64,000 bases of DNA from CAWGYT01 sp963826795 (GTDB lineage Bacteria > Planctomycetota > Planctomycetia > Pirellulales > Pirellulaceae): positions 620,001 to 684,000 of the forward strand of contig CAWGYT010000004.1 in the NCBI GenBank assembly GCA_963826795.1, in the 5' to 3' direction. The translations under genes were made by a program, and so were the position numbers. A model generated the notes under the pieces. It was not told the origin of the DNA. It did not search any database and was given only the letters and a program-made list of their open reading frames with translations. Position 1 is the stretch's first letter; the number at the start of each line of letters is the position of its first letter. Shown here one piece after another: positions 7,493-16,617 of the stretch.

Positions 7493-8608
7493 ATGCGTCC
7501 CAAGTCCATGATTCTTATTGTGATCGCTCTTGGCTGCGGCCTGATCGCTTCGATCGGGATCAGTCAGGTGATGGAAAGCCGCGTCACGGATGCGCCGGCA
7601 GTTACACCGATGGAGCAGATCTACGTCGCGAAGGGCGATGTGCCGCTGGGGCAGATTCTGACTCCCCAGATGGTCAAGATGGAAGAGTGGCCTCAGGACA
7701 AGGTCCCCGAGGGAGCGGTTCGCAATTTGGAGCAGATCGAAGGGAAGCGTCCTCTGACGCGTCTGTATCCTGGCGAGCCGATTTTGATGGCGAAGTTGAT
7801 CGACGCGAACAAGTTCTACGGTGCTTCGGAAAAGATTCCCAAGGGATTCCGTGTCTCGTCGGTGAAGGTCACCATGGACAGTTCGGCCTCGGGCTTGATC
7901 AATCCCGGCGATCGAGTTGACGTTCTGGTATTTCTCAAGCGAGGTCGCGGCATCTCGATGACGGGAACCCGCACGATTTTGAAGAATATTACGGTGTTCG
8001 CCGTCAATGATCGTTTCCAACGAGATCCAGAGGAGGACGGCGGTGGCAGCCGAGCGAAGACCGTGTCGTTGCTGGTCAAGCCCACGCAGGTCGAGCGCCT
8101 GATGTTGGCTCAGGAACTGGGCAACCTCAAGCTGTCGCTCCGCCGTTCCGATGACGATACGGAGGATGTGGCTACGGGTGCGACGATCGCCGATTTGGAC
8201 GAGGGCTCAGCTTCGGACGGAAGCGGCTTTTCAATCGGTGCCGCGACGGGCGAACTGGCCGTCGATCGGTCCTCAGGTGGCATAACCGATTTTCTGCAGG
8301 GAATGAGGGCGTATGGTGATCCAACAGCCGATACCTCCAAGCAGGCATGGGTTATGCACATTCACACGCCGAATGAAGTTCAAGTTTTCAACTGGGACGA
8401 TCGCGATTCGCTCCCTCGCGAACTCCTGAACACACCCCAGCCTACGGGATCGTCACTTCCGTCCTTCCCGGCGAACGTCGGGACGGAGTTGGTTGGAACG
8501 GAGACCGTTGGAACGACGACGACCACAAGTAGTGTCGACAATTCTTCCACGTCGCTCGGAGATACGGGCGAGACGGAAACGGATAGCACGGCAGCCCTGT
8601 CGGACTAG
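7493..8608 (+). CDS. cpaB: Flp pilus assembly protein CpaB/RcpC (SAF domain)
   Basis: A 371-residue periplasmic protein anchored by one N-terminal segment (SMILIVIALGCGLIASIGI). An SAF/RcpC-type domain follows (YVAKGDVPLGQILTPQM near residue 45, LINPGDRVDVLVFLK near 135). Family members associate with the secretin channel and stabilise it. The C-terminal 60 residues are a low-complexity Thr/Ser/Glu tail, probably an unstructured linker. AAAGGAA sits about 10 bases before ATG 7493. The secretin gene follows within 50 bases, so they are likely co-transcribed. Confidence 0.88.
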   Translation: MRPKSMILIVIALGCGLIASIGISQVMESRVTDAPAVTPMEQIYVAKGDVPLGQILTPQMVKMEEWPQDKVPEGAVRNLEQIEGKRPLTRLYPGEPILMAKLIDANKFYGASEKIPKGFRVSSVKVTMDSSASGLINPGDRVDVLVFLKRGRGISMTGTRTILKNITVFAVNDRFQRDPEEDGGGSRAKTVSLLVKPTQVERLMLAQELGNLKLSLRRSDDDTEDVATGATIADLDEGSASDGSGFSIGAATGELAVDRSSGGITDFLQGMRAYGDPTADTSKQAWVMHIHTPNEVQVFNWDDRDSLPRELLNTPQPTGSSLPSFPANVGTELVGTETVGTTTTTSSVDNSSTSLGDTGETETDSTAALSD

Positions 8609-8657
8609 GCACCTCGCGAGAGGTGCGAAGAGTCGACTCGATGCGGTACTCATCGAG

Positions 8658-10085
8658 GTGATTCCTAACGCAAGGACGCAAGCAGATGGTGAATACGATA
8701 AGCAGAGCGACAGGGCGCGCAGCGCCCTGTTTGTGATCCTGTTCATGGTGGGCCAATCCAGCGGGCAACAACCGGGTAGTCCGGTCGAGTACCCCGTAAC
8801 TCGAGACAGCCAGCGGCTTGAGATGGTTGTCAACACGAGCCGCATTTTGACGCTCGAGCGCGAAGTCCCGCGGGCGATGGTCAACAACCCGGAGATCGTT
8901 CGGGTGGTGCCATTATCGCCCAACAAGGTGCAGCTATCGGCCGTCAAGCCTGGTGTCACACAGGTCAACCTGTGGGACGAAGATGGCCATCTCTTTACGG
9001 TCAGCCTGTTCATCATTGGCGATGCGCAGGAACTTGAGATGCTGCTCAAGACCGAATTTCCTCAGGCATCTTTGCGCGTCAGGCCTTTGGCGACCAGCGT
9101 GGTCTTGTCGGGCCGCGTCGATCGCTCAGAGGAAGTCAGCCGGATCGTTCGGATGGCGGAGGACTATTATCCAAAGGTCATCAACAACATCAACGTGGGT
9201 GGAGTTCAGCAGGTTCTGTTGCACGTCCAGGTGATGGAGGTTTCTCGCACGAAGCTCCGCGCCTTAGGTTTCGACTGGGCGAATTTCGGCAACACGGACT
9301 TTGTGGTCCAGACCGTTTCCGGGACCCTGGGGGCGTTCACTCAGACCGGAACGGCCACCGGCTCGGGTACGGAGACGGTCACGTTCGGTTTGATCGGTCC
9401 TGACAACTCGTTCTTTGGATTTTTGGAAGCGCTGCGTGACAACAACCTGGCGAAGATTCTGGCGGAACCGACGCTGGTAACGGTCAGCGGCCGGCCGGCG
9501 AGCTTCAACGCGGGCGGCGAATTTCCGATTCTGGTTCCCCAGAGCCTCGGGACGATCTCCGTCGAGTACAAGCAGTTCGGAACACGCGTTGACTTTGTTC
9601 CGATCGTGCTCGGCAACGGCAGCATTCGGCTCGAGGTGCGGCCGCAAGTGAGTGAGTTGGATAACGCGAACGGCGTGACGCTGAACGGAAATCGAATTCC
9701 GGGTTTGCGAACTCGCTGGGTGGACACGGCGGTCGAGATGAAGGCGGGGCAGACCCTGGCGCTGGCGGGATTGATCCAAACTCGGATCGAGTCCCAAAAC
9801 CGGGGAATTCCTTGGCTGGCCGATCTGCCCTGGGCGGGAGCGGCGTTTCGACGCGTCCAAGAGCAGTTGAACGAGATTGAACTGGTTGTAACGGTTCGGC
9901 CTGAGCTGGTCGACGCGCTCGATCCGCACGAAGTCCCGGCCTGCTTGCCTGGGCAACAGTCCGCTTCGCCGAACGATGTGGAGCTGTACTTCCGCGGCTA
10001 TCTTGAAGTTCCGAACTGCTGCTCGGATGGGAGCTGCGCAAATGCCAAGCCGGTGCGGGCTACCCCGAAACGGCCGGTGAGCTGA
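8658..10085 (+). CDS. cpaC: Tad pilus secretin (CpaC/RcpA), C-terminus probably frameshifted
   Basis: An outer-membrane secretin through which the Flp pilus exits. It has a signal peptide (ALFVILFMVGQSSGQ), the secretin N-terminal pilus domain (ILTLEREVPRAMVNNPEIVR, then VVLSGRVDRSEEVSRIV) and a secretin core ending in AGLIQTRIESQNRGIPWLADLP and ELVVTVRPELVDAL. GTG 8658 is the first plausible start after cpaB; the open frame itself goes back into cpaB. The ribosome site is poor, so the start is uncertain. The frame stops at 10083-10085. An open continuation in another frame to 10327 (separate entry) suggests that a single-base error truncated the tail. Confidence 0.88.
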   Translation: MIPNARTQADGEYDKQSDRARSALFVILFMVGQSSGQQPGSPVEYPVTRDSQRLEMVVNTSRILTLEREVPRAMVNNPEIVRVVPLSPNKVQLSAVKPGVTQVNLWDEDGHLFTVSLFIIGDAQELEMLLKTEFPQASLRVRPLATSVVLSGRVDRSEEVSRIVRMAEDYYPKVINNINVGGVQQVLLHVQVMEVSRTKLRALGFDWANFGNTDFVVQTVSGTLGAFTQTGTATGSGTETVTFGLIGPDNSFFGFLEALRDNNLAKILAEPTLVTVSGRPASFNAGGEFPILVPQSLGTISVEYKQFGTRVDFVPIVLGNGSIRLEVRPQVSELDNANGVTLNGNRIPGLRTRWVDTAVEMKAGQTLALAGLIQTRIESQNRGIPWLADLPWAGAAFRRVQEQLNEIELVVTVRPELVDALDPHEVPACLPGQQSASPNDVELYFRGYLEVPNCCSDGSCANAKPVRATPKRPVS

Positions 10086-10327
10086 TTGTTCCGACTCAAA
10101 CCGAACAGCTCGAGCCGAGTTCGGCACAGCCGTCGCTCAATGACAGCGGTGCGATCGGTCCCGGCGGTGCCTCGCGTAGCGGGAATCCGCCGGTCCGCCC
10201 GACGCAGTATTCGATTTCAGGACGGCAGATTGTCAAGGGTGCGGCGGATGCGAGAAGTAGTTCGCCGCCAGAAGATCCCGGCTTGTTCGGCCGAGTCGGG
10301 TATGACGTCCTAGATTATAAAGAGTGA
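10086..10327 (+). other. probable missing C-terminal tail of the secretin in another frame
   Basis: In a frame different from the secretin, codons run open without stops from before the secretin stop to TGA 10325-10327, about 80 residues, Pro/Ser/Gly-rich and ending in LFGRVGYDVLDYKE. That ending resembles the tail I remember from planctomycete RcpA proteins (a GYD-x-L ending). A length of 1670 bases from 8658 to 10327 fits a one-base loss, somewhere near 10020-10080. Inference only: the tail is low complexity and could be chance. Confidence 0.5.
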
Positions 10328-10412
10328 ATTCCGCCAGGGAGGCACTGCGTTGACACCTCGGGTGGCTCAACACGCGTTTCGGAGTCTTGGTTTCAAGTAG
10401 GTCAAGGTCATT

Positions 10413-11633
10413 ATGGGCAGCGTCTTGCGTCTGGCGATTGTCGACCCTAACGACATGAGCCGAGAATCTCTGAAAAACATGCTTCTCCGGATGGACTCGG
10501 TCTGGCTGGAGGCGGAGTGCTCGCGTTTTGAGTTCTTTACCGATGTCGTCGCGCAGAGTAATCCGGACGTGGGTGTGGTATGCGTTGACGAGGACCCTGA
10601 CAAGGCGATTCGTCTAATCGAGAACCTGCGTGAAACTGCGGACTGCAGCGTGGTGGTGGTCAGCAGTTCGAACAATGGCGATCTGATTCTCAGGGCGATG
10701 CGGGCGGGGGCGAAGGAGTTCCTGACTCAACCCCTGACCGTGGACGAGTTGGTTTCGGCCTTCGATCGAATTGGCCAGCAGCGTCACGGCGCCGGGACCT
10801 CGAAGAACCGGGGGTGCATTTGTATTGCGATCGCCGGTGCCGGAGGTGGAGTCGGGTCGACCAGCGTCGCCGTGAATTTGGGCTGTGCTTTGGCCTCCGA
10901 TGAAGCCAATTCCGTGGCACTCGTCGATCTGGACATGTCACTCGGGGACGCTGATGTGTTCCTCGATACGATTCCTGATTACACCCTGGCGGATGTCGCT
11001 CAGAACGTTGCCCGGATGGACTTCGCGCTCCTGAAGAAGTCCATGACCAAGCACGGCTCGGGGCTTTATTTGCTGCCCCGCCCCGTCCAATTGCAGGACA
11101 CGTCGCTCGTCCAGCCCGAGGATTTCCGGCGGGTCTTAGGGTTGATGAAGGCCAGTTTCACGCACGTCCTGCTGGACTTGTCCAAGGCGTACAGCCCGCT
11201 GGATATGTCCGCGCTGGAAGAGGCCGACCACGTCCTGCTGGTGACCCAGCTCGACCTGCCTTGTCTGCGGAATGTCGTACGGCTGATGATGTCGTTTGAC
11301 GAGGTCGACGGACTCAAGGACAAGACCAAGATCGTGGTCAATCGAGTTGGACTGGATGCGGGCCAGATTGGGCTGAAGAAGGCCCAGGAGACGATCGGCC
11401 GGGAAATCTTCTGGCAGATTCCGAACGACTATCGCACGATGGTCGAAGTTCGCAACAACGGCGTGCCGCTGCTGGAGCAGTTTCCCAAGGCTGCGATCAC
11501 GCAGGCAGTCGTGACCTTAGCGATGACGCTCAGCGGCGATGCGGCCCTGGAGTCTGCCGGCACCAAATCGATGGCGGGTTCCAGCTGGCTCAATTTCTGG
11601 CCAGGGCGCAAGGGAAACGCCAAGAAGGACTGA
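10413..11633 (+). CDS. tadZ: TadZ/CpaE pilus localisation ATPase with receiver-like domain
   Basis: A 406-residue protein with two parts. Residues 1-115 are a response-regulator-like fold (LRLAIVDPNDMSRESL, then VVVVSSSNNGDLILRAMRAGAKEFLTQP). Residues 130-390 are a MinD/ParA-type ATPase. Its Walker A reads AGAGGGVGSTSVAVNLG, so the usual Lys of GKT is replaced by Ser, as is common in TadZ proteins that bind nucleotide weakly. The deviant-Walker region continues with VALVDLDMSLGDADVFL. TadZ places the Tad machinery at the pole. It sits between the secretin and tadA genes. Confidence 0.88.
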   Translation: MGSVLRLAIVDPNDMSRESLKNMLLRMDSVWLEAECSRFEFFTDVVAQSNPDVGVVCVDEDPDKAIRLIENLRETADCSVVVVSSSNNGDLILRAMRAGAKEFLTQPLTVDELVSAFDRIGQQRHGAGTSKNRGCICIAIAGAGGGVGSTSVAVNLGCALASDEANSVALVDLDMSLGDADVFLDTIPDYTLADVAQNVARMDFALLKKSMTKHGSGLYLLPRPVQLQDTSLVQPEDFRRVLGLMKASFTHVLLDLSKAYSPLDMSALEEADHVLLVTQLDLPCLRNVVRLMMSFDEVDGLKDKTKIVVNRVGLDAGQIGLKKAQETIGREIFWQIPNDYRTMVEVRNNGVPLLEQFPKAAITQAVVTLAMTLSGDAALESAGTKSMAGSSWLNFWPGRKGNAKKD

Positions 11634-12078
11634 TCGAGGTTCGCGCCGCTCGCGGACCGCAGGCCCTGATTTTCGACGCGGCGACCGCCTTGCGCGCGGC
11701 GTCTGCCCTTTCGGTCTCTGTCTTGGGCAAAGGACTCGGCTCTCGAACGCTTCGAGTCTTCTACATCGGGAAAGCCTTCGACAGGCGCTGTTTCGACGGC
11801 CACCTCGCGTGGCGACCCAATGCATCGTCAAAGTCAAGAATTGGGACGCGTCAACCGCGAAACATTCTCCCGTAGGTGGCGAACATTCAACGTGAGCTAT
11901 GCTTGCGGAGAACTAGCAGAAGAAACCCCTGTCGAGTGCCTCCGACAACTCGCTTGCACGACCCGCTGCCACGCAGAACAGGCCGAGCGGTTCGCGATCG
12001 CAGACGAGTCACCACGGGCTCACCGACGTTGATTCATCAGCGGCAAGTCCACGGCAGTCCTGAAACGGAATCGAGTTT
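11634..12078 (+). other. gap between tadZ and tadA, nothing recognised
   Basis: About 445 bases without a convincing gene. Short open frames occur on both strands but none has a ribosome site plus family-like sequence. A separate promoter for tadA-tadB-tadC could lie here. No clear hairpin terminator or promoter boxes were found. Confidence 0.4.
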
Positions 12079-13401
12079 ATGAAATCGCTTGCAACGTCCC
12101 AACGGTCATCGGACTCCTCAAAGAACGCCGAGTTCGAGAATCTCAAACGCCGCATCCACGGAAAACTTGTGGACAAGCTGGACCTGAACAAGGTCGGCGA
12201 GTTGCAGGGAGACACTCTGCGGCGTGAGATCCGCATGGTGGTCGAGCACCTTTGTGATACCGAAGACACGCTGCTGAATCGAAGCGAACGCGAGCGATTG
12301 ATCGACGAGGTGCTGGACGAAACCTTCGGCCTGGGACCCCTGGAATTGCTGCTGAAGGATCAGAAAGTCTGTGACATTCTGATCAACGGACCCAAGAACA
12401 TCTATGTCGAGCGCGGCGGGAAGATGGAACGAACCAGCGTCGAATTCCGCGATAATGCTCACTTGATGCAGATCATTGACCGGATTGTTTCTCGTGTCGG
12501 GCGACGGGTCGACGAGACGTGTCCCATGGTCGACGCCCGCCTGCAGGACGGATCTCGTGTCAATGCGATCATCCCGCCGCTGGCACTTGATGGCGCTGCG
12601 GTTTCAATTCGCCGATTCGGCTCGAACCCGCTCAAGCTGGAGGATTTGCTCAATTACAAGGCATTTACTCCGGAAATGGTGATGCTCCTGGAGGGCTCGA
12701 TCAAGGCCCGTTTGAACGTCATCATTTCGGGCGGAACGGGCTCAGGTAAGACGACGCTGCTGAATACACTGTCGAGCTTTATTTCGAATTCGGACCGAAT
12801 CATCACGATCGAAGACGCTGCAGAAATTCAGTTGCAGCAAGATCACATTGTGCGACTTGAAACACGGCCGCCCAATATCGAAGGGAAGGGTTCGATCACG
12901 GCCACCGACCTCGTCAAGAACGCGCTTCGTATGCGACCCGAGCGGATCATCATCGGTGAGTGTCGTGGACCCGAGACTCTCGATATGCTGCAAGCCATGA
13001 ATACTGGCCACGAAGGATCGATGACGACCTTGCACGCGAACACGCCGCGGGACGCCCTCGCGAGAATGGAAACGATGATCATGATGTCCGGATTCGAGCT
13101 TCCGATCAAGGCGATGCGTCAACAGATCGCGAGTGCCGTGGACTTGATCATCCAAGCCAGCCGTTTGCAGGGCGGCAAACGGCGCGTGACTCATATCACG
13201 GAGGTCGTTGGGATGGAACAGGATACCGTCGTGATGCAAGACATCTACAAGTACGTCCAGGACGGAATCGATGAGGCGGGCGCCGCACGCGGGCGTTTTG
13301 TCGCCACGGGAATCCGGCCGAACTTCATGCATCGCCTGGAATCGGTTGGTATCCGGCTTCCCGGCAGCGCCTTCCGTGAGCGCGTGATGCTCAACGACTA
13401 G
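12079..13401 (+). CDS. tadA: Tad pilus assembly ATPase TadA/CpaF
   Basis: A 440-residue secretion ATPase of the VirB11/PulE type that powers pilus assembly. The N-terminal region (GLGPLELLLKDQKVCDILIN, near residue 90) is typical of CpaF. The nucleotide site is complete: Walker A SGGTGSGKTTLLNTL with Lys224, an Asp/Glu-rich box near IITIEDAAEIQL, Walker B RIIIGECRGPETLDMLQAM and the His box EGSMTTLHANTPRDAL. It forms a hexamer on the cytoplasmic face of TadB/TadC. The gene is followed by tadB after 44 bases. Confidence 0.94.
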   Translation: MKSLATSQRSSDSSKNAEFENLKRRIHGKLVDKLDLNKVGELQGDTLRREIRMVVEHLCDTEDTLLNRSERERLIDEVLDETFGLGPLELLLKDQKVCDILINGPKNIYVERGGKMERTSVEFRDNAHLMQIIDRIVSRVGRRVDETCPMVDARLQDGSRVNAIIPPLALDGAAVSIRRFGSNPLKLEDLLNYKAFTPEMVMLLEGSIKARLNVIISGGTGSGKTTLLNTLSSFISNSDRIITIEDAAEIQLQQDHIVRLETRPPNIEGKGSITATDLVKNALRMRPERIIIGECRGPETLDMLQAMNTGHEGSMTTLHANTPRDALARMETMIMMSGFELPIKAMRQQIASAVDLIIQASRLQGGKRRVTHITEVVGMEQDTVVMQDIYKYVQDGIDEAGAARGRFVATGIRPNFMHRLESVGIRLPGSAFRERVMLND

Positions 13402-13445
13402 CCTTCAGCCACCACCAGTACTCGATCGACGCCTAGGGATTGCAC

Positions 13446-14411
13446 ATGTCTTTAACACTCCTTGTATGTATCGCCGCGTTCATCGGCGTTGCCGCCCTGG
13501 TCGGGGGCGTCACGATGCTGGTGCGTGGATCGACCGACAATGTCGCGGAAGACCGCCTCGGAATGCTGACCGGCACCGGACAAGCGCGGAAGCGGGCCGA
13601 AAAAGAAGCCACCGTCATCGCTCGGCCATTGGACGACGTCCCCAACGTCCTGGAGGTACTCGTCTCGCGCGTCCTGAACCTCAGTCTGTTTCTTGAACAG
13701 GCCAACCTTCGCCTGACGCCCGGCAAATTCATTCTGATTTCGGTCGGTTTGGCCGTGCTGGGATGTGTCGTCTACGCCGTTGCCGGCCTGCCCCTGCTGT
13801 TCGCCCCGCTCGTCGGCCTGTGCTTTGGCTTCCTGCCGCTGGGGTACGCGTTCATGGCGCGGAAGCGACGCAAGAATAAATTCGCGAAGCAGCTTCCCGA
13901 AGCGCTGGAATTGATCGCCCGGGCCTTGCGAGCCGGCCACAGTTTAGGTTCTGGCTTCCACCTGGTGGCAAGTGAGATGGCCGAGCCGATCGCGGGCGAA
14001 TTCGGGCGATGCTACGAAGAGCAAAACCTGGGAATTCCAATGGAAGAGGCCCTGGAAGCGCTTGCGAATCGCGTTCCCAACTTGGACCTGCGCTTCTTCG
14101 CGACTGCCGTGATCCTCCAGCGTCAAACGGGCGGCGACCTCGCCGAAATTCTCGATAAGATTGGTCACCTCGTACGAGAACGGTTCAAGATCTGGGGACA
14201 GGTTCAAGCTCTGACTGGCGAAGGTCGCCTTTCCGGGATCGTCCTGCTGGCGCTGCCACCCGCCCTGTTTGGCGTCATGCTCAAGCTGAACTACGACTAC
14301 GTGATGCTGCTTTTTGAAGATCCCATGGGCAAGAAGATGCTTGTGTTCGCAATCGTGATGCAGCTGATCGGAGCGCTCGTGATTAAGAAAATCGTGAATA
14401 TCAAAGTCTAG
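13446..14411 (+). CDS. tadB: Tad inner-membrane platform protein TadB
   Basis: A 321-residue GspF-family membrane protein. ATG 13446 is preferred to an upstream TTG at 13440. An N-terminal helix (LLVCIAAFIGVAALVGGVTM) is followed by a central pair of helices near residues 95-135, the cytoplasmic family segment FAKQLPEALELIARALRAGH (about 148-167) with LGSGFHLVASEM after it, and two C-terminal helices. It forms the assembly platform with TadC and contacts TadA. tadC follows after 81 bases. Confidence 0.92.
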   Translation: MSLTLLVCIAAFIGVAALVGGVTMLVRGSTDNVAEDRLGMLTGTGQARKRAEKEATVIARPLDDVPNVLEVLVSRVLNLSLFLEQANLRLTPGKFILISVGLAVLGCVVYAVAGLPLLFAPLVGLCFGFLPLGYAFMARKRRKNKFAKQLPEALELIARALRAGHSLGSGFHLVASEMAEPIAGEFGRCYEEQNLGIPMEEALEALANRVPNLDLRFFATAVILQRQTGGDLAEILDKIGHLVRERFKIWGQVQALTGEGRLSGIVLLALPPALFGVMLKLNYDYVMLLFEDPMGKKMLVFAIVMQLIGALVIKKIVNIKV

Positions 14412-14492
14412 GATTCGGCAGGCTCGATTCGTTCGCTCGTGGCATCCAATTGTTGTCCTCGTCACGCCTCTTAGCTCAATCAGGCACCAGAC

Positions 14493-15445
14493 ATGTTCAA
14501 TTCAACGCTGTTGATTTCGATTTCGGTTTTTGTGGGCTTTGCCGCGGCGGTTTGGTTTGCGCTGGATCTTGTGGCGTCGCGGAAGACCCGTGCCTCCGAA
14601 CGATTAACCGAACTGAAAGATCCTCGCAAGCGGCTGCTTGACGCGAGTTCCAAGAAGAACGATTCGATGGCGAAGGTGCTCGAAAAAGCCTCGCCAACCC
14701 TCGCGAGGCCGTTGCAGCCGAAGTCTGCCAAGGAGCAGGGCCAGCTCAAGTCACGACTCGATCATGCAGGTTTCCGCAACGAAGCGGCACCGGGAATCTT
14801 CCTCTCCACCAAGTTTGTCGGCCTCATGATCGGCTTCTCGATCGCCGGCGGAGCGATGGTGTTCACCGGGATCAATCAGGCCTCGCTGTTCCGGATCGTG
14901 ATCCTGGCGGGCGGCCTGTTCTATCTGCCCGATATCATTCTGTGGTTCCTGGCTCGGCGTCGGAAGCAAGCGATCTTCCTCAGCCTGCCGGATTCGCTCG
15001 ACCTGATGGTCGTCTGCGTCGAGGCCGGCTTAGGACTTGACCAGGCGATGCGAAAAGTGGCTGAGGAGATGAAGAAGTCGCACCGCATCATTGCGGAGGA
15101 ATTTTCGATCGCCAATTTCCACCTGCAAATGGGCAAGACGCGTCGCGAGGTCCTTCAAAGTCTGGGAACGCGGACCGGAGTCGACGATCTCCGCCGCTGG
15201 CCGCCGTGCTCATTCAAGCGGAGAAGTTCGGAGCCAGCGTCGGACAGGCCTTGCGGGTCCAAAGCGATTCGATGCGAACCCGTCGGCGACAGCTTGCGGA
15301 GGAAAAAGCAGCCAAGACTGCCGTGCAGTTAATCTTCCCGCTCGTGCTCTTTATCTTCCCCGGTATCTTCGTCGTCTTGGTCGGCCCGGCAGCTATCACG
15401 ATGGTCCGCGAAATGTTCCCGATGATGAATCCGGGAGGCCTCTAA
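14493..15445 (+). CDS. tadC: Tad inner-membrane platform protein TadC (frameshifted)
   Basis: The second GspF-family platform protein, about 317 residues once repaired. The first frame gives the N-terminal helix (LLISISVFVGFAAAVWFALD), two central helices and the cytoplasmic segment IFLSLPDSLDLMVVCVEAGL with GLDQAMRKVAEEM after it. After GVDDLR (15177-15194) this frame turns into nonsense. The expected continuation AAVLIQAEKFGASVGQALRV followed by the closing helices (LIFPLVLFIFPGIFVVLVGP) lies in the next frame and stops at 15443-15445. The full length is one base short of a multiple of three, so a single base is missing near 15194-15197. Confidence 0.88.
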
Positions 15446-15733
15446 CGCCTCGGGTTGCGGCACGCCCGCCAACATTCGGATGGTTTCGATACGGAGCGTG
15501 AAACTGCGGTCCTGGGGTTGAGTTTGCGGCTGGTTCAGGTTGGCCGGACGCCGGCGGATTCTATCATGCGCGGGCGGCGTTTCGGGCCGATAGAGAAGTT
15601 GGGTCACCTGTCGTGAGGCACACGCACGTGGCCCAGCTGACGTCCTCCCGGAAGCGATCCACCGTCCACCATGGACGCCATCCTGAGATTGCTCCCCCAC
15701 TTATCCTCTAACCTGCTGCAGATGCAGACGGAG

Positions 15734-16291
15734 ATGCATACCATGCTGCGAGCCAGGTCTTCATTCCTCGCGCTCATGCTGGGGTTCGCGTTCCTCGGCA
15801 CCGCCCAGGCCGGTTGGCATGAATTCTGGGATCGGGTCCATCTGGACTGGCACCGGAACAACTGCTGGCCCGAACCGTTCGATTCAGTGGATCGTCGCGC
15901 TTCGCGAACCCCCTTTACCGCAATGGTCCATAACGGCTGGCGAACCCAAAATACGCTGGGTCAGTACTACTTCCATCCTGAAACCCAAGTCCTCAACGAG
16001 GCGGGCGAACGGAAACTGTACTGGATCATGACGAATTCGCCAGAACAGTATCGGACGATTTACGTGGCGCAGACGTTCGAACCCGGCGTTGGGGAGAAAC
16101 GAATCGACAGCGTCCAACAGTCCTTAGCTCGAATGCTGCCCGAGAATCCGCTTCCGGCCGTGATCGCCGTGGCAAACGAGCCTCGGGGATGGCCCGCTGA
16201 GTACATCGATACGATTGACCGCAAAGTCAATTCCTCGATCCCGACGCCACGACTTCCCTCGTTTCAAGCCGCCGGCGGCGTCAGTAACTAG
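15734..16291 (+). CDS. secreted protein of the Tad locus, conserved in planctomycetes
   Basis: About 185 residues with a signal peptide (FLALMLGFAFLGTAQA) followed by a mature domain rich in Trp and His: GWHEFWDRVHLDWHRNNCW, then FTAMVHNGWRTQNTLGQYYF. I remember similar proteins next to planctomycete Tad genes, but no function is known to me. The second half (LYWIMTNSPEQYRTIYVAQ, DSVQQSLARMLPENPLPAV) has an OmpA/peptidoglycan-binding feel without a clear motif. The start is ambiguous: ATGs at 15734 and 15743 both leave a good signal peptide, and GGAG at 15727 favours the later one by spacing. It lies between tadC and the TadD-like gene. Confidence 0.75.
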   Translation: MHTMLRARSSFLALMLGFAFLGTAQAGWHEFWDRVHLDWHRNNCWPEPFDSVDRRASRTPFTAMVHNGWRTQNTLGQYYFHPETQVLNEAGERKLYWIMTNSPEQYRTIYVAQTFEPGVGEKRIDSVQQSLARMLPENPLPAVIAVANEPRGWPAEYIDTIDRKVNSSIPTPRLPSFQAAGGVSN

Positions 16292-16316
16292 TGCGTGCCG
16301 GATGGCACGGTATGAC

Positions 16317-16344
16317 ATCCGCCCCGCGGTCGTCCGGGGCGGAT
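16317..16344 (+). terminator. GC-rich hairpin after the secreted Tad-locus gene
   Basis: A perfect 10-bp stem, atccgccccg (16317-16326) with cggggcggat (16335-16344), and an 8-nt loop lie 26 bases after the stop at 16291. No T-run follows, so it may pause or protect RNA rather than terminate efficiently. The following 270 bases up to the TPR lipoprotein hold no recognised gene. Confidence 0.5.
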
Positions 16345-16617
16345 GGCCCAATCCGAACAGCGGCTTGGCAGCGCAACTGCCAGGCCGTCTTCGTGTTGGA
16401 TGGAAAAGATGGGGCGCCCGGGAGAGGCTTGCCGGGTCCTTTCCCCTTGGGAGTCACCGCCTAACGCCTCTCGGCGATCCACTCGGTATCCTTTGCCAGA
16501 TCGACCTCAAGCTGCAACCGGAAGACGTCGATTCTTCAGGAAGGACGACGTACGTCGCCGGAGGACCCGCAAGGAGCGTGGGGCCTTGATTGCATCGCGG
16601 GCTGCAGGGAGGTTCTC

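Noticed and set aside
11690..11875. 61-codon open frame between tadZ and tadA
   Set aside because: No ribosome site, no hydrophobic or family-like pattern, and overlapping frames of similar length exist.
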